A stretch of DNA of 64,000 nucleotides from Candidatus Avedoeria danica (GCA_016703025.1 JADJCV010000004.1:1367501-1431500); one strand, 5' to 3'. Counted from the first letter of the stretch, positions 35,857 to 44,610 are shown. Notes: generated by a model not told the origin, from the sequence alone. Program-made: numbers and translations.

Positions 35857-38625
35857 ATGAGCTCCTTCCTGTCCTTCCTGGCCGACCTCGTCGCCGTCAC
35901 CGCCCCGATTGCGGCCATCGCCCTCTTGGTTGCCGTCGTCGTGCTGGCGAATCCCGAGCCTGCCGCCGCGCGCGACGCGGCGCCCCGGCCGATCGCGCGC
36001 TTCTGGGCATGGATGTGGGCGCGGCTGCGCGCCGTGCTCGGCAACCTGCGCCATGTGGTGCTCCTGCGGTACCCGCTGCTGCTCGGGCTCTTCCTCATCG
36101 GCATGCCGGCCATCGCTCTGCACACGCCGCTGCGGGACAAGATCGGCAACCTGCTCGTCGTCACGCCGGTCGAGCTGGCGTTCGCGACGTTCCTGGCCGT
36201 CGTCGTCGCCTGGATCATCGTCCGTACCGCCGCCCTGACGCTGAACTACGGCCCGGCGCGCTTCGACGTCCCGCCGTGGCCCGTGCTCCCGCCGACGCCG
36301 GCCGGGGGCAGGCTCGCGGCCGTCATCGCGTGGCTTGGGCGGAACGGCGTCGCCGCGGTCGCCACGCCGTTGATCCTCGTGACGGCGGTTCGGTCGTTGG
36401 CCGACGCGCCGTTCGGCGTGCCGGTTTGGCCGATTGTCGGCGCCGGCACGGCGGCCCGCGCGGCGGTGCTCGCCGGGGCGGTGATCGTGGGGGCGATCGG
36501 CGCCTACGTGGTGCGCGCGATCGTCGAGTTCCTGCGGATCGACCCGAGCCCGACCGACCGCACGATGCAGCGGCGGGCCGCCAAGGAAGCAGGCGAGATC
36601 CGCAGCCGTGTCACGGGCCTCGTGGAGCGGGCCGCCCGTTGGATGTACCGGGTCTGGTTCCGGTGGCTGGGCGACGGCTACGCCGAAAACGGCGCCGTGG
36701 CGAGCGGCCATCTGGCGGCGGTCGTCCAGTTCGGGCTGTGCCTCATCCTCTACGTGATCATCGGCGCCGCGTTCAGCCCGGCGAATCTCATCGATGCCCG
36801 CGGCGTCGGCTGGGCGCTGAACGGCTGCTGGAACACCGTGCCGTGGCTGTGCATGCCGACGCTGGGCTACCTGTGCATCGTGACCGGAGTGGCCGCGTGG
36901 ACGTTCTCGGCGACGTCCTTCCTGTTCGACCGCTGGCGGGTGCCGCCGCTGCTCGTCCTGTTCGTGCTCTTCGGCCTGAGCGCCACGCTCATGCCGGCGG
37001 ACCACTACTACCGCATGACGCGGTCCACGCTGCCCGGCGTGGCCGCGCGCGCGCCGGGCACGCCGTCCGATGGCGCCGGGTCCGACGTCGTGCCGTCGCC
37101 CGCATTCCCCAGCCCGGCCGAGATCGTCGGTCGCACGCTGGCGGCGCAGGACGGGCCCGGCCCAAAGCGGCTCATCGTCGTGGCCGTCAGCGGCGGCGGG
37201 ATCACGTCGGCCGCGTGGACGGCGCGTGTCCTCACCGGCCTCGAGTCCGCCGTCGGGGAGCCGTTCACGGGCGCGCTGAGCGCAGTCAGCACCGTGTCCG
37301 GCGGCAGCGTCGGTGCGATGTACTACCTCGGAGCGATGAACGACCGCCGACCGCGCCCGGCACCTGTCCTCGAGGGGATTCGCGACGCCTCGGCGGCGCC
37401 GGGCATGCGCGCGATCGCGTGGGGCATCGCCTACCCCGACATCTGGCGCGCGGTCGCCCCGTACCTCGTCGGCCTCGTGCCGAACGGCCGCTACTTCGAC
37501 CGAGCCTGGAGTGCCGAGACCGCCTGGGAGCGCGCCTGGACGCTGAACATCCGCGCCGCGGCCGGGCAGCCGGGGAACGCGCCGGACGTGGGTGCGGACG
37601 GCGCGGCGGGCTACGGGCGGCAGGGGGAGGCGCAGGAGACGTGGACGGCGAGCCCGGACGTGCCGTACCTGCTCGACCTGCGGCAGCGGATCGCCGAGAC
37701 CGACCTGCCCGTGCCGATCTTCAACACGATGACCGTCGAGGACGGCCAGCAGTTCATCCTCTCGCCGGTGGACCTCCTGCCCAGCGGCACGAGCCCTCGG
37801 CGCTGCGGTGAGCGGGCGATCGAAGCGCCCGTGGCCGACGTTGCGCAGCGCAGCCCGGCCGGCACGAGCGCCGGCGCCCGGGCCGCCGACCCGCCGGAGC
37901 CGCTGCGCGATCGGCACTTCTGCACGTACCGTGAGACCTACCCCGCTGCCGACCTGCCGCTCGTGACCGCAGCCCGCCTCTCCGCCTCGTTCCCGTGGGT
38001 CAGCCCGGTCGCCCGCCCGTCCGCCAAGGACTGCCAGGACTGCGGACCGCTGTACCACCTGAGCGATGGCGGCTACTTCGACAACGACGGGCTGATCGGG
38101 GCGATGGCGTGGCTGGAACAGGTGCTGCCGACGTTCGCCGAACAGAGCCGCACGGCAGGCGCGGCCGGCGGGTCGGGCGCGTCGGGCGCGTCGCTGCCAT
38201 CCACGCGCGAGATCCTGATCATCCAGATCCGCTGGGGCAAGTGGACGCCGGCGACCCTCGACGAGCTCAAGCCCGCCAAGGGCGCGCTCTTCCAGATGAT
38301 CGGCCCGTTCCAGGCGCTCCTTCGTGCCCGGGGCGCCACACAGAGCTCGCACAACGCGCAGACGCTGCGCCTGATGAACGAGCGCTGGTCACGTGAGGTC
38401 CTCGAGCGCTACCAAGTGGGCGTCAAGATGGTCGACTTCGACCTGGCCGGCCCGCCACCGCCGGGCGGCAGCGCCGCCGAGCCGCCGCTGGCGTGGCAGC
38501 TCACGGACCGCGAGGTCGCGCAGATCAACGCGCAGTGGTGCGGGCCGGCGGTGATCGAGGGGGTGAACGAAGTGGCCAGGTATCTCGGGACGACGGCGGC
38601 GATGGGGTGTCCCGGAGGGCAGTGA
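35857..38625 (+). CDS. Membrane-embedded patatin-like phospholipase
   Basis: 922 residues; ATG 35857 with GGAGGA four bases upstream. The N-terminal 400 residues contain about seven hydrophobic segments (for example VAVTAPIAAIALLVAVVVLA, PLLLGLFLIGMPAIAL and LCLILYVIIGAAF). The C-terminal half is a patatin domain with intact catalytic parts: oxyanion loop SGGG at 445-448, nucleophile Ser484 in GGSVG, and catalytic Asp737 in DGGYFDNDG. It carries long inserts between Ser and Asp. Patatins hydrolyse acyl esters of lipids; the membrane part would keep it at its substrate. It is divergent from the BNR lipoprotein gene. Confidence 0.85.
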   Translation: MSSFLSFLADLVAVTAPIAAIALLVAVVVLANPEPAAARDAAPRPIARFWAWMWARLRAVLGNLRHVVLLRYPLLLGLFLIGMPAIALHTPLRDKIGNLLVVTPVELAFATFLAVVVAWIIVRTAALTLNYGPARFDVPPWPVLPPTPAGGRLAAVIAWLGRNGVAAVATPLILVTAVRSLADAPFGVPVWPIVGAGTAARAAVLAGAVIVGAIGAYVVRAIVEFLRIDPSPTDRTMQRRAAKEAGEIRSRVTGLVERAARWMYRVWFRWLGDGYAENGAVASGHLAAVVQFGLCLILYVIIGAAFSPANLIDARGVGWALNGCWNTVPWLCMPTLGYLCIVTGVAAWTFSATSFLFDRWRVPPLLVLFVLFGLSATLMPADHYYRMTRSTLPGVAARAPGTPSDGAGSDVVPSPAFPSPAEIVGRTLAAQDGPGPKRLIVVAVSGGGITSAAWTARVLTGLESAVGEPFTGALSAVSTVSGGSVGAMYYLGAMNDRRPRPAPVLEGIRDASAAPGMRAIAWGIAYPDIWRAVAPYLVGLVPNGRYFDRAWSAETAWERAWTLNIRAAAGQPGNAPDVGADGAAGYGRQGEAQETWTASPDVPYLLDLRQRIAETDLPVPIFNTMTVEDGQQFILSPVDLLPSGTSPRRCGERAIEAPVADVAQRSPAGTSAGARAADPPEPLRDRHFCTYRETYPAADLPLVTAARLSASFPWVSPVARPSAKDCQDCGPLYHLSDGGYFDNDGLIGAMAWLEQVLPTFAEQSRTAGAAGGSGASGASLPSTREILIIQIRWGKWTPATLDELKPAKGALFQMIGPFQALLRARGATQSSHNAQTLRLMNERWSREVLERYQVGVKMVDFDLAGPPPPGGSAAEPPLAWQLTDREVAQINAQWCGPAVIEGVNEVARYLGTTAAMGCPGGQ

Positions 38626-38679
38626 GCCACCGGCACGGCCGTGTTGTCGTGTTGCCCCACATCGCGGCGCGACCCGTCG

Positions 38680-41247
38680 TCACGCCCCGTACGGCACCCA
38701 GATGTTCTTCACCTGCGACGCCTGCCGCATGAACGCCTGCGCGTCCGGCATGTCGCCGCCGCCCCAGGCGCCCGTGCGCCACGTGCGCTTCACGTTGCCG
38801 GCGCTCCGTCCTTCCAGGTCCGCGACGAGCCGGGCTTCGGCCGGATCATCGCTTCCGTTCTCGGCATGCCAGAGCAGCGCGACATCGTCGTGGTCCGCCA
38901 GCACCGGCGCGAGGACTTGTCGCGAACCGGTCACGAGGTTGACGGCGCCGGGCGGGACATCGGACGTATCGAACACCTGACAGAGGTCGGTCGCCAACAG
39001 CGGCCAGCGCTCGGACGGCACGGCGACGACGGCGTTGCCGGCGGCGAGCAGTGGCCCGACGAGCGTCGTGAGCGCGGCGAGGGGTGAACGGTCCGGCGCA
39101 ACGACCGCGGCGACGCCATACGGCTCGTTCAGCGCCAGGACGAGCGCGCGCTGCGGAACGCTGTGGACGGCGCCGTCGTGCTTGTCGGCCAGCGCCGCCC
39201 ACGTGAACCAGCCGCGCACGGCGTCGTCGACCTCGTCCAAGGCAGCCGCGTCGGCCGCACCCGTGAGGTCGGCGATCCGCGCCGCGAACTCGGCCCGGCG
39301 GGCCTCGAGGTTCTCGGCCACAAAGTAGAGCACCTGCGCCCGCCCCGGCCCGCCGAGCGCCCGCCATGCCGCCGCGCCCTTGTGCGCCGCCTCGACCGCG
39401 TTGCGGACGTCCTTGCGGTTGCCGTCGGCCACATGCCCGGCCAGGCGGCCGTCGGCGGTGTGGACCGGGCGGCTGTTGCCGCCGTCGGGGCGGGTTTGGC
39501 GGCCGGCGATGTAGTGCTTGGGGGTGCGGTCGAGGGGGGGGAGGGCGTTGCTCGTCGATGAGCCGATGGTGCCCTCATTGCCCGACGGCCAAAGGCCCTC
39601 TCCCCCCGACCCCCTCCCCCAAGTCTGGGGGAGGGGGAGGATGCTTGGCGAGGGGGGGAGGGCATCGGATCGCGGGACGCCTGGATCAACGGCGGCGTCT
39701 GTTCTGTCCGCTTCGTCGGCCCCTGATCCTCCCCCTCCCCCAGACTTGGGGGAGGGGGTCGGGGGGAGAGGGCCTCTCCGACCCCGCACATACGCCCACA
39801 TCCCTTCCCGCCCCCCCTCGCGCCCGAACCCGCTCTCCCGATACCCCCCGAACCCGCTCGCCGCGTCGAACTGGTTCGTGCCGTTGATCCAGACCGTGCC
39901 CGCCTTGATCCGCTGCGCGGCGTCCAGCGCCACGTTCACGTTCTCCGTCCAGACGCTCGCCGCCAGGCCGAACGGCGTGTTGTTCGCCAGCTCGACGGCC
40001 TCTTCGGGGGTGCGGAAGGTCATCGCGACGAGCACCGGGCCGAAGATCTCGACCTGGGCGATCGTGCTGGCCGGCTCGACGTCCGTGAAGAGCGTCGGCG
40101 GGTAGAACCAGCCATCGGCCGGGACGGCCCACGACGGCTGCCAGCACGTGGCGCCTTCCGACACGCCTTGGGCGCACAGGCTGCGGATCCGCTCGAGCTG
40201 GACGGGGGCGATGATCGCGCCGATGTCGACCGCCTTGTCCAGCGGCGAGCCGACGCGCAGGCGCTCCATCCGCGCGCGCAGCTTGGCGTAGACGTCCGCG
40301 GCGATGCGCTCCTGGACGAGCAAGCGGGAGCCCGCACAGCAGACCTGGCCCTGGTTGAACCAGATCGCGTCGACGACGCCTTCGACGGCGCTGTCGATGT
40401 CCGCGTCGGCGAAGACGACGAACGGGCTCTTCCCGCCGAGCTCGAGCGTCAGCGCCTTGGTCGTGCCGGCCGTCGCCCGCCGGATGACCCGCCCGACGTC
40501 CGTCGAGCCGGTGAACGCCAGCTTGTCGATGCCCGGATGCGCAACGATGGCCTCGCCCGTCCGCCCGTCGCCCGTGACGATGTTCACGACGCCCGGCGGC
40601 AACCCGACGTCCTGGCAGATCTCGGCGAACAGCAGCGCGGTCAGCGACGTGAACTCGGCCGGCTTCAGGACGACGGTGTTCCCCGCCGCCAACGCCGGCG
40701 CGATCTTCCAGCTGAGCATGAGGAGCGGGAAGTTCCACGGGATGATCTGCCCGCACACGCCGTGCGGCCCGTAGCCGGCCGCCTCGAACTCGCTCTCGAA
40801 CAGCTGCGCCCAACCCGCATGGTGGTAGAAGTGCCGCACGACGAGCGGCACGTCGATGTCCCGCGTCTCGCGGATCGGCTTGCCGTTGTCCAGCGTCTCG
40901 AGCACGGCCAGCAGCCGGTGGTGCTTCTGAACGTGGCGCGCGATGGCGTAGAGGTACCGCGCCCTGCCATGCCCCCCCAGCGCCGCCCACGCCGGCTGCG
41001 CCGCCCGCGCCGCCGCGACCGCCGCGTCGACGTCGGCCGCACCGGCCTGGGCGACGCGGCCGAGCACCTCGCCGGTGGCCGGGAAGTGCGTATCGAACCA
41101 CTCGCCGGACGCGGGCGAACACCACTCACCGCCGATGAACAACCGGAATTCCGGCCCGCGCGCATCGATCCAGGCCCGCGCATCGGCGTCCGATTCGGGG
41201 GCGGGGGCGTAGTCGAGCGTCGAACCGACGGGGTCCGGTGCGTTCAT
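38680..41247 (-). CDS. Two-domain aldehyde dehydrogenase, ALDH16 type, with palindrome-encoded linker
   Basis: 855 residues. The first domain (about 30-510) is a complete ALDH: PWNFPLLMLSWKIAPALAAG, the Glu in TLELGGKSP, and catalytic Cys303 in NQGQVCCAGSR. The second domain (about 610-855) keeps the NAD-binding scaffold (NEPYGVAAVVAPDRSPLAAL) but has no catalytic Cys, as known for ALDH16. The linker (about 491-551) is encoded by a 183-bp palindrome-flanked element and reads as Gly/Pro-rich low complexity. Next to deoC, whose product acetaldehyde could be its substrate, though family substrates vary. AGGAG lies upstream of the ATG. Confidence 0.88.
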   Translation of the reverse strand: MNAPDPVGSTLDYAPAPESDADARAWIDARGPEFRLFIGGEWCSPASGEWFDTHFPATGEVLGRVAQAGAADVDAAVAAARAAQPAWAALGGHGRARYLYAIARHVQKHHRLLAVLETLDNGKPIRETRDIDVPLVVRHFYHHAGWAQLFESEFEAAGYGPHGVCGQIIPWNFPLLMLSWKIAPALAAGNTVVLKPAEFTSLTALLFAEICQDVGLPPGVVNIVTGDGRTGEAIVAHPGIDKLAFTGSTDVGRVIRRATAGTTKALTLELGGKSPFVVFADADIDSAVEGVVDAIWFNQGQVCCAGSRLLVQERIAADVYAKLRARMERLRVGSPLDKAVDIGAIIAPVQLERIRSLCAQGVSEGATCWQPSWAVPADGWFYPPTLFTDVEPASTIAQVEIFGPVLVAMTFRTPEEAVELANNTPFGLAASVWTENVNVALDAAQRIKAGTVWINGTNQFDAASGFGGYRESGFGREGGREGMWAYVRGRRGPLPPTPSPKSGGGGGSGADEADRTDAAVDPGVPRSDALPPSPSILPLPQTWGRGSGGEGLWPSGNEGTIGSSTSNALPPLDRTPKHYIAGRQTRPDGGNSRPVHTADGRLAGHVADGNRKDVRNAVEAAHKGAAAWRALGGPGRAQVLYFVAENLEARRAEFAARIADLTGAADAAALDEVDDAVRGWFTWAALADKHDGAVHSVPQRALVLALNEPYGVAAVVAPDRSPLAALTTLVGPLLAAGNAVVAVPSERWPLLATDLCQVFDTSDVPPGAVNLVTGSRQVLAPVLADHDDVALLWHAENGSDDPAEARLVADLEGRSAGNVKRTWRTGAWGGGDMPDAQAFMRQASQVKNIWVPYGA
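39593..39775. repeat. 183-bp element with perfect 50-bp terminal inverted repeats inside the ALDH16 gene
   Basis: Bases 39593-39642 are the exact reverse complement of 39726-39775, and each arm itself contains a G-rich hairpin (CCCCCTCCCCCAAGTCTGGG). The middle is 83 bp. The length is a multiple of three, so the host frame stays open and 61 codons of linker are added between the two ALDH domains. The arm motif is related to the terminator at 19059 (CCCTCCCCCAATGCTGGGGG). Confidence 0.95.
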
Positions 41248-41301
41248 CGCGCGTGCTCCTCATGCCGCCCCATACACCACCCCGCTGCCCACCGCATGTT
41301 G

Positions 41302-41343
41302 CACCCGCGTAGGGGCGACGCATGCGTCGCCCCTACGCGGGTG
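41302..41343. repeat. 42-bp perfect palindrome, copy 1 of a dispersed family
   Basis: Perfectly self-complementary, with the half-site CACCCGCGTAGGGGCGACGC plus A. It lies between the ALDH16 start and the deoC stop. The 36 central bases are the same as the palindrome at 55736. It could fold as a terminator or attenuator hairpin but has no U-tract. Confidence 0.95.
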
Positions 41344-41408
41344 GATGGCGTGTGGGCCGGCGTGTGGGCCGGCGGGGTGGTGATTTGCGGGGCACGCGTC
41401 GTCATTCG

Positions 41409-42527
41409 TCACCCCAGCGGCATCTGGTGGCGGGCCGCGTATCGGCCCGTGGCGCGGTGCGAGAGTTGGCGTTCGATGTCGGCGAGGGCGCTGGAGGCGC
41501 CGATGCGGAAGGTGCCGGGGACGACGTGTTCGGGGCCGAGTTCTTCGCGGACGAGGATCATCCAGGCCAGGACGTCCTTGGCGGTGCCGATGCCGCCGGC
41601 GGGCTTGAGGCCGGCGGCGGTGCCGGTGCGTTCGGCGTAGGCGCGGATCTGGCGGGCCATCACGAGGCCGACGGGCAGCGTGGCGTTGACGGCTTCCTTG
41701 CCGGTGGACGTCTTGATGAAGTCGCTGCCGGCCATCAGGCAGACGCGGCTGGCGACGGCGACGTCGGTGAGCGTGCCGAGGTCGCCGGTGGCGAGGATGG
41801 ACTTCATCAGGACGCCCGGTCCGCACGCGTCCTTGAAGGCGCGGACCTCGTCGTACAGGCCGGCCCAGTCGCCCAACAGGACGTGCGATCGGCCGATGAC
41901 GATGTCGATCTCGTTCGCCCCGGCGGCGACCGAGGCCCGGATCTCGGCGAGGCGCGTGGCCATGGGCGACTGCCCGGCCGGAAAGCCTGTGGAGACGGCG
42001 CAGACCGGGACGGCCGTGCCGGCGAGTGCGGCGACGGCCGGCGCGACGAGGTTGTGGTAGACGCAGACGGCGCCCGTCGCGAGCGCGTCGGCGGCGGCAT
42101 CGTCGAGGCCGAGCGCCGAGAGGAGGTCGCGGCGGACGGGGCGACGGGCCTTGATGCACAGGCGGTGGACGCGGCCGGGGGTGTCGTCGCCGGACAGCGT
42201 CGTGAGGTCGAGGAGGGTGACGGCGCGCAGGAGCCAGGCGGTTTGGGCGGCTTGCTTCACGCTGCGGCGCGTCGTCAGCGTGGCGGCGCGGCGCTCGACG
42301 GCGCTGCGGTTCACGCGGACGTCCAGCGCCCAGTCGAGGTCCAACGGCGTGCCCGGGTTGTCGGCGCGGTCGATCGTCGGGCGGGGCGCCGGAACGTCAT
42401 CGGCGTCCTCACGGGGGCGCGCGTCGACGTGCGCAGCCGCCGGCGCGGCGATCGGCGGCGCGGCGGACGGTCGGCCGAGGCCGTTCGGATGCATCGCGCT
42501 GACGTGCGGCGGTGGCATTTCGGACAT
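41409..42527 (-). CDS. deoC: Deoxyribose-phosphate aldolase (DERA)
   Basis: 372 residues from ATG 42527; the N-terminal 60 residues are Pro/Ala-rich and may start further in. Class I aldolase that splits 2-deoxyribose 5-phosphate into glyceraldehyde 3-phosphate and acetaldehyde. The Schiff-base Lys is in DFIKTSTGKE, the proton-relay Lys in AGLKPAGGIG, and VLMKSIL and EIDIVIGR are also present. The length and NALGxDxxx-type opening (DLDWALDVRVNRSAVERRA) fit the longer, eukaryote-like DERA branch. Followed by ALDH16, which may remove acetaldehyde. The promoter region is shared with the peroxiredoxin and carries repeated CATGTCCG sites. Confidence 0.92.
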   Translation of the reverse strand: MSEMPPPHVSAMHPNGLGRPSAAPPIAAPAAAHVDARPREDADDVPAPRPTIDRADNPGTPLDLDWALDVRVNRSAVERRAATLTTRRSVKQAAQTAWLLRAVTLLDLTTLSGDDTPGRVHRLCIKARRPVRRDLLSALGLDDAAADALATGAVCVYHNLVAPAVAALAGTAVPVCAVSTGFPAGQSPMATRLAEIRASVAAGANEIDIVIGRSHVLLGDWAGLYDEVRAFKDACGPGVLMKSILATGDLGTLTDVAVASRVCLMAGSDFIKTSTGKEAVNATLPVGLVMARQIRAYAERTGTAAGLKPAGGIGTAKDVLAWMILVREELGPEHVVPGTFRIGASSALADIERQLSHRATGRYAARHQMPLG

Positions 42528-42582
42528 GGGCGCACTATATATCAATATCATGTCCGACCATGATCATGTCGGATCATGTCCG
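42521..42582. promoter_or_regulatory. Cluster of CATGTCCG operator-like sites in the deoC/peroxiredoxin divergent promoter
   Basis: The octamer CATGTCCG occurs at 42549-42556 and 42575-42582, its reverse complement at 42521-42528 (over the deoC start codon), and a one-mismatch copy CATGTCGG at 42565-42572. Bases 42554-42572 form CCGAC-N9-GTCGG, an inverted repeat around ATGATCAT. An AT-rich block at 42534-42550 could hold the divergent -10 boxes. One regulator may control both genes. Confidence 0.55.
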
Positions 42583-42635
42583 CATCCGATGAAGGCGCGC
42601 GCGCCGGCTTGAAGCAACGAAGGAGCACTCCCGGA

Positions 42636-43271
42636 ATGGCCATTCACTTGGGCGACACCGCCCCGGACTTCACCGCCGAATCCACCGAGGGCACGATCAA
42701 GTTCCACGAGTACCTGGGCGACAGCTGGGGCATCCTCTTCTCGCACCCGGCCGACTTCACGCCGGTCTGCACGACCGAACTGGGCCGGGTGGCGGCGCTG
42801 AAGCCCGAGTTCGAGAAGCGCGGCGTGAAGGTCCTCGGCCTGTCCGTCGACGGGCTGGAGGATCACGCGACGTGGAGCGCCGACATCCTGGAGACGCAGG
42901 GCACGGCGTTGAACTTCCCGCTGATCGCCGACGACCACCGGGTGGTGGCCGACCTGTACGACATGGTGCCGCCGGCCGCGGCCAACAACCTGACGGTGCG
43001 GTCCGTGTTCGTCGTCGGACCGGACAAGAAGGTCAAGCTGACGATCACGTACCCGGCCAGCACGGGCCGCAACTTCGACGAGATCCTGCGCGTGATCGAC
43101 TCGCTGCAGCTCACGGCGAAGTACTCGGTCGCCACGCCGGTCGACTGGGAGCGCGGGGAGGATGTGATCATCATCCCCGCCGTGACGGACGCCGAGGCGG
43201 ACGTGAAGTTCCCGAAGGGGTACAAGAAGATCAAGCCGTACCTGCGCGTGACGCCGCAGCCGGATCTCTAA
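42636..43271 (+). CDS. 1-Cys peroxiredoxin (Prx6 type)
   Basis: 211 residues from ATG 42636 with AAGGAG ten bases upstream. Thiol peroxidase that reduces H2O2 and alkyl hydroperoxides. The peroxidatic Cys is in the canonical HPADFTPVCTTEL, and the long C-terminal arm (VDWERGEDVIIIPAV, YLRVTPQPDL) is typical of the Prx6 group. No clear resolving Cys is seen. It is divergent from deoC and precedes a small Cys-rich protein. Confidence 0.94.
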   Translation: MAIHLGDTAPDFTAESTEGTIKFHEYLGDSWGILFSHPADFTPVCTTELGRVAALKPEFEKRGVKVLGLSVDGLEDHATWSADILETQGTALNFPLIADDHRVVADLYDMVPPAAANNLTVRSVFVVGPDKKVKLTITYPASTGRNFDEILRVIDSLQLTAKYSVATPVDWERGEDVIIIPAVTDAEADVKFPKGYKKIKPYLRVTPQPDL

Positions 43272-43319
43272 CCGTTGCCCGGTTGGACAAGCGCGGGGGA
43301 CGGCACAGGAGCGGACGCG

Positions 43320-43541
43320 ATGGGACGGCTGGACGACGACGACCTCGACTCGTTGGACGACCTCGAGCAAGAGGTGTTCTTCCCGTGCCCATGGTGCGCC
43401 GAAACGGTCTCCGCGCTGGTGGAGCTGTCGGAGGCGACGCAGGACTACGTCGAGGACTGCGAGGTGTGCTGCCGGCCGATGACGCTGCACGTGTGGCGGA
43501 GCGGACGGCGCGTGCGGATCGAGGCGCGGGCCGGGGGGTGA
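43320..43541 (+). CDS. CPXCG-motif cysteine-rich protein
   Basis: 73 residues, ATG 43320 with AGGAG eight bases upstream. An acidic N-terminus (LDDDDLDSLDDLEQE) leads to a zinc-ribbon-like core: FPCPWCAETV, then DYVEDCEVCCRPM. This matches the short CPXCG-motif family, except that the first knuckle is CPWCA rather than CPxCG. Function unknown. It follows the peroxiredoxin by 48 bases and may share its transcript. Confidence 0.85.
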   Translation: MGRLDDDDLDSLDDLEQEVFFPCPWCAETVSALVELSEATQDYVEDCEVCCRPMTLHVWRSGRRVRIEARAGG

Positions 43542-43571
43542 GTCGACACGGCGGTTCGCCACCCGACGCCG

Positions 43572-44252
43572 CTACTTGATGATCTCAATCACCTGCCCCG
43601 CGCCCACCGTCCGCCCCCCCTCGCGGATCGCGAACCGCAGCCCCTTGTCCATCGCCACCGGTACGATGAGCCGCACCGTCGCGACGCCGCTCGAGCCGGG
43701 GGCGATGACGTTGCGGCCGCCCTCCAGCTCGATCTCGCCCGTCACGTCCGTCGTGCGAAAGCCGAACGACAGCGTCATCTTGTTGTGGAACGGGGTGTGC
43801 CGGCCGCCCTCGTCCTTGGCCGAGTGCAACATCGCCCGAAACTCGGCATGCGGCTTGATGGTGCCCGGCCGTACGACGACCATCCCGCGCCGGATGTCCT
43901 TCTTGTCGACGCCGTGCAGCGTCAGGCCGACCCCGTCCCCGGCCCCGGGGGGAACGCCGCCGGCATCGGGCACCGCGCCCTTGCGGAACATCTCGATGCC
44001 CGTGATCGTGGACTTGAGCGTGCCTTCGCGCATCCCGACAAGCTCGACCTCGTCCCCGACTCGTGGGGTGCCGGACTCGATCGTGCCCACGACGAGGACG
44101 TCGCCGGGGCACGCGTTCGAGAATGCGTACTCCACGGGCAGCAGGAACGGCGGCTCGGCAGGGGCGGCGTGAAGCACGCCGGCGCCGAAGTGGACGGCTA
44201 GGAATCCGGCCGCAAGGGCCAAGAGCGGCAATCGCACGCGCTTCGTCGACAT
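43572..44252 (-). CDS. Exported protein consisting of EF-Tu domains II and III, without the GTPase domain
   Basis: 226 residues. ATG 44252 has a strong GGAGG five bases upstream. The N-terminus is a clear signal peptide (STKRVRLPLLALAAGFLAVH, ending near HAAPA). Residues 35-130 match EF-Tu domain II (FLLPVEYAF, VVGTIESGTPRVGDEVELVG, GIEMFRKG, RRGMVVVRPGTIKPH). Residues 131-226 match domain III (EGGRHTPFHNKMTL, FGFRTTDVTGEIEL, APGSSGVATVRL, LRFAIREGGRTVGAGQVIEI). The G-domain and its GTP-binding motifs are absent, and the signal peptide takes its place. It is not a fragment of a longer frame: it has its own ribosome site. It cannot work as a translation factor; a surface-binding role is possible but unproven. 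Confidence 0.87.
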   Translation of the reverse strand: MSTKRVRLPLLALAAGFLAVHFGAGVLHAAPAEPPFLLPVEYAFSNACPGDVLVVGTIESGTPRVGDEVELVGMREGTLKSTITGIEMFRKGAVPDAGGVPPGAGDGVGLTLHGVDKKDIRRGMVVVRPGTIKPHAEFRAMLHSAKDEGGRHTPFHNKMTLSFGFRTTDVTGEIELEGGRNVIAPGSSGVATVRLIVPVAMDKGLRFAIREGGRTVGAGQVIEIIK

Positions 44253-44610
44253 GACAGCCTCCAGTCTGGGGGTCGGGGCCGCGATCGGACGCACGTCCGT
44301 CGGCGCATCGGCATGGCGTCGACACGATGGCCCGCGACCGGCCTCGGCAGCATAGGCCTGCGCGTGGCACGTGTCCACCAGGCGGACGGCGGATGGAGGC
44401 GCGGCGGTCCTAGGTAGGGATCGCCGAAGTCCTTGAAAGGAATCGCTTCAATCCTCTATAGGAATCGCGCCATTCCTTGGTAGGAATCGGGCTGAACCAT
44501 CTGTGGAGTGGTCCACGTCCTTGGAAGGGGTCGGCGCGAACCGCAGCGGAGATCGCTCGACACCACGGATGGAAGCGCCGCCCCGCAACGTCGTCGGGCT
44601 CGCCTCCTGC
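44253..44610. other. Intergenic region with degenerate tandem repeats (44407-44539)
   Basis: Between hsdR and the EF-Tu-like gene, both leftward. Six imperfect units of about 21-24 bp lie between 44407 and 44539, with a consensus near TTCCTTGGTAGGAATCGCG. Most contain a short inverted repeat (TCCTA/TAGGA type). Bases 44253-44406 hold the ribosome site of the EF-Tu-like gene; no other gene is seen. Confidence 0.6.

Noticed and set aside
38626..38679. A terminator between the patatin and ALDH16 genes
   Set aside because: No convincing stem with U-tract was found in this 54-base convergent gap.
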